DNA of 7,092 bases from JBMNOU01 sp050943215. GTDB taxonomy: Bacteria; Bacillota; Clostridia; Christensenellales; SZUA-584. Made by a program: the position numbers and the translations under genes. The stretch covers positions 1-7,092 of the forward strand of contig JBMNOU010000083.1 in assembly GCA_050943215.1 (NCBI GenBank). The letters are read 5' to 3'. Within the stretch, counting starts at the first letter, position 1; the number at the start of each line of letters is the position of its first letter. Below, in pieces: positions 6,692-7,092 of this stretch. Under the pieces are notes generated by a model. It ran no database searches, had not been told where the DNA came from, and saw only the letters and a program-made list of their open reading frames with translations.

Positions 6692-6899
6692 TTAATGTTT
6701 TTTATTTACATTCTTTTCAAGCCGTGACACTTGAGCCTCTAATTCCATCTTCCGTAACATAATGAAGCTACTGTTACTACCTTCCTTATTAACTAAAGCC
6801 GATTTTAAATGTCCGGTTTTAAAAATTATTTATCTTTTCATTCTTATGTTTGGTTTGGGTATCATAGTATGAATTAGTATCATTTTCTTTGGTTATAGT
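6692..6899 (-). pseudogene. Probable 3' remnant of an unidentified minus-strand gene
   Basis: No intact gene is present. One minus-strand frame is open from 6829 to a TAA at 6692-6694 (45 codons) and ends KMELEAQVSRLEKNVNKKH, which reads as amphipathic coding sequence. A second frame is open from 6899 to a stop at 6819-6821. The two join into one reading if a single T is removed from the TTTTT run at 6825-6821, as expected for a frameshift in a decayed gene. No good start or ribosome binding site is seen, but a terminator follows 32 bp after the stop. AQVSRLEK resembles the last helix of sporulation sigma factors (sigma F/G: ISQAQVSRLEK), and sigG is the expected neighbour of ylmC. The preceding residues do not match sigma G, so a coiled-coil tail of another protein is equally possible. 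Confidence 0.35.
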
Positions 6900-6987
6900 T
6901 CAAACATCCCTATGATATTAGGTCAATATCCTAGACACAAAAGCTCACCGCAAATGCCATTTCCTAATTTACATTCTACTGTCATTT

Positions 6988-7092
6988 ATGGGAGAACAAG
7001 ATCCAATGTTGTCCATGCTGCAATAGCTATGTTGAACAACTCATGGATGTTGAAGTGGCGGCAAAAATAAAGGCCAATAAATCCGAGCGAAC
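6988..7092 (+). pseudogene. IS256/Mutator-family transposase, N-terminal fragment, decayed, running off the window
   Basis: The plus strand reads MGEQDPMLSMLQ from the ATG at 6988, then TAG, then LC. After a one-base shift it continues EQLMDVEVAAKIKANKSER to the window edge. Put together this resembles the N-terminus of IS256-type transposases I remember from Clostridia (pattern DPMLSMLEWLC-QLME-EV--K-GA-KSER). The comparison suggests TGG (Trp) became TAG at 7024-7026 and one T was inserted in TGTTGAA (about 7030-7032). If so, the element is inactive even if the rest lies beyond the window. The IS256 family moves by a DDE cut-and-paste or copy-out mechanism. The catalytic residues lie outside this fragment, so the family call rests on N-terminal resemblance only. 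The left end is not certain; a possible edge is near AGACACAAAA at 6933-6942. Confidence 0.55.

Noticed and set aside
6754..6777. Inverted repeat GTAACA...TGTTAC within the gene remnant
   Set aside because: 6-bp arms with a 12-nt loop and no U run; expected by chance.
6914..6930. Inverted repeat GATATT-AGGTC-AATATC near the supposed left end of the insertion element
   Set aside because: Only 6 bp per arm in AT-rich DNA, and the other end of the element is outside the window, so it cannot be called a terminal repeat.

Overview
The window looks like chromosomal DNA from an endospore-forming Firmicute, most likely in the Clostridia. The evidence is moderate-to-low G+C, strong AGGAGG-type ribosome binding sites, several GTG/TTG starts, the conserved order rimP-nusA-ylxR-ylxQ-infB, and a YlmC/YmxH-family protein next to nrdR and pgeF. 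The genus cannot be told from the sequence. Every intact gene is on the minus strand, so transcription runs from high to low coordinates.

Region 1 (about 6322-4987) is a small cluster: ylmC/ymxH (PRC-barrel, sporulation-associated family), then nrdR (ribonucleotide reductase repressor), whose TAA shares one base with the ATG of pgeF (DUF152/YfiH, peptidoglycan editing factor). A strong extended -10 promoter over the end of ylmC should drive nrdR-pgeF. It contains a 10-bp palindrome in its spacer and is followed by a 14-bp perfect palindrome near the predicted transcription start.

Region 2 (4886-4) is the transcription/translation operon rimP, nusA, rnpM (ylxR), ylxQ and infB. Genes are 14-26 nt apart or overlap. 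It starts at a good sigma-A-type promoter (TTGAAC, 17 bp, TATGAT). The roughly 50-nt leader carries a 7-bp GAGTGGG/CCCACTC hairpin just before a rimP GTG that lacks a convincing ribosome binding site. Products act in 30S maturation (RimP), transcription elongation and termination (NusA), RNase P modulation (RnpM/YlxR), RNA binding (YlxQ) and initiator tRNA delivery (IF2). infB is complete at its stop codon; rbfA would be expected beyond the left edge.

Region 3 (about 6600-7092) holds no intact gene and looks like decayed accessory DNA. It has an intrinsic terminator facing ylmC, a short open stretch that reads like the 3' end of a broken minus-strand gene, and, at the right edge on the plus strand, the N-terminal part of an IS256/Mutator-type transposase. 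The transposase has an apparent nonsense mutation and a one-base frameshift.

I found no evidence of a new multi-gene system. The points worth a second look are the rimP leader, the palindromes at the nrdR promoter, the 39-bp repeat in infB, and the broken genes at the right edge.
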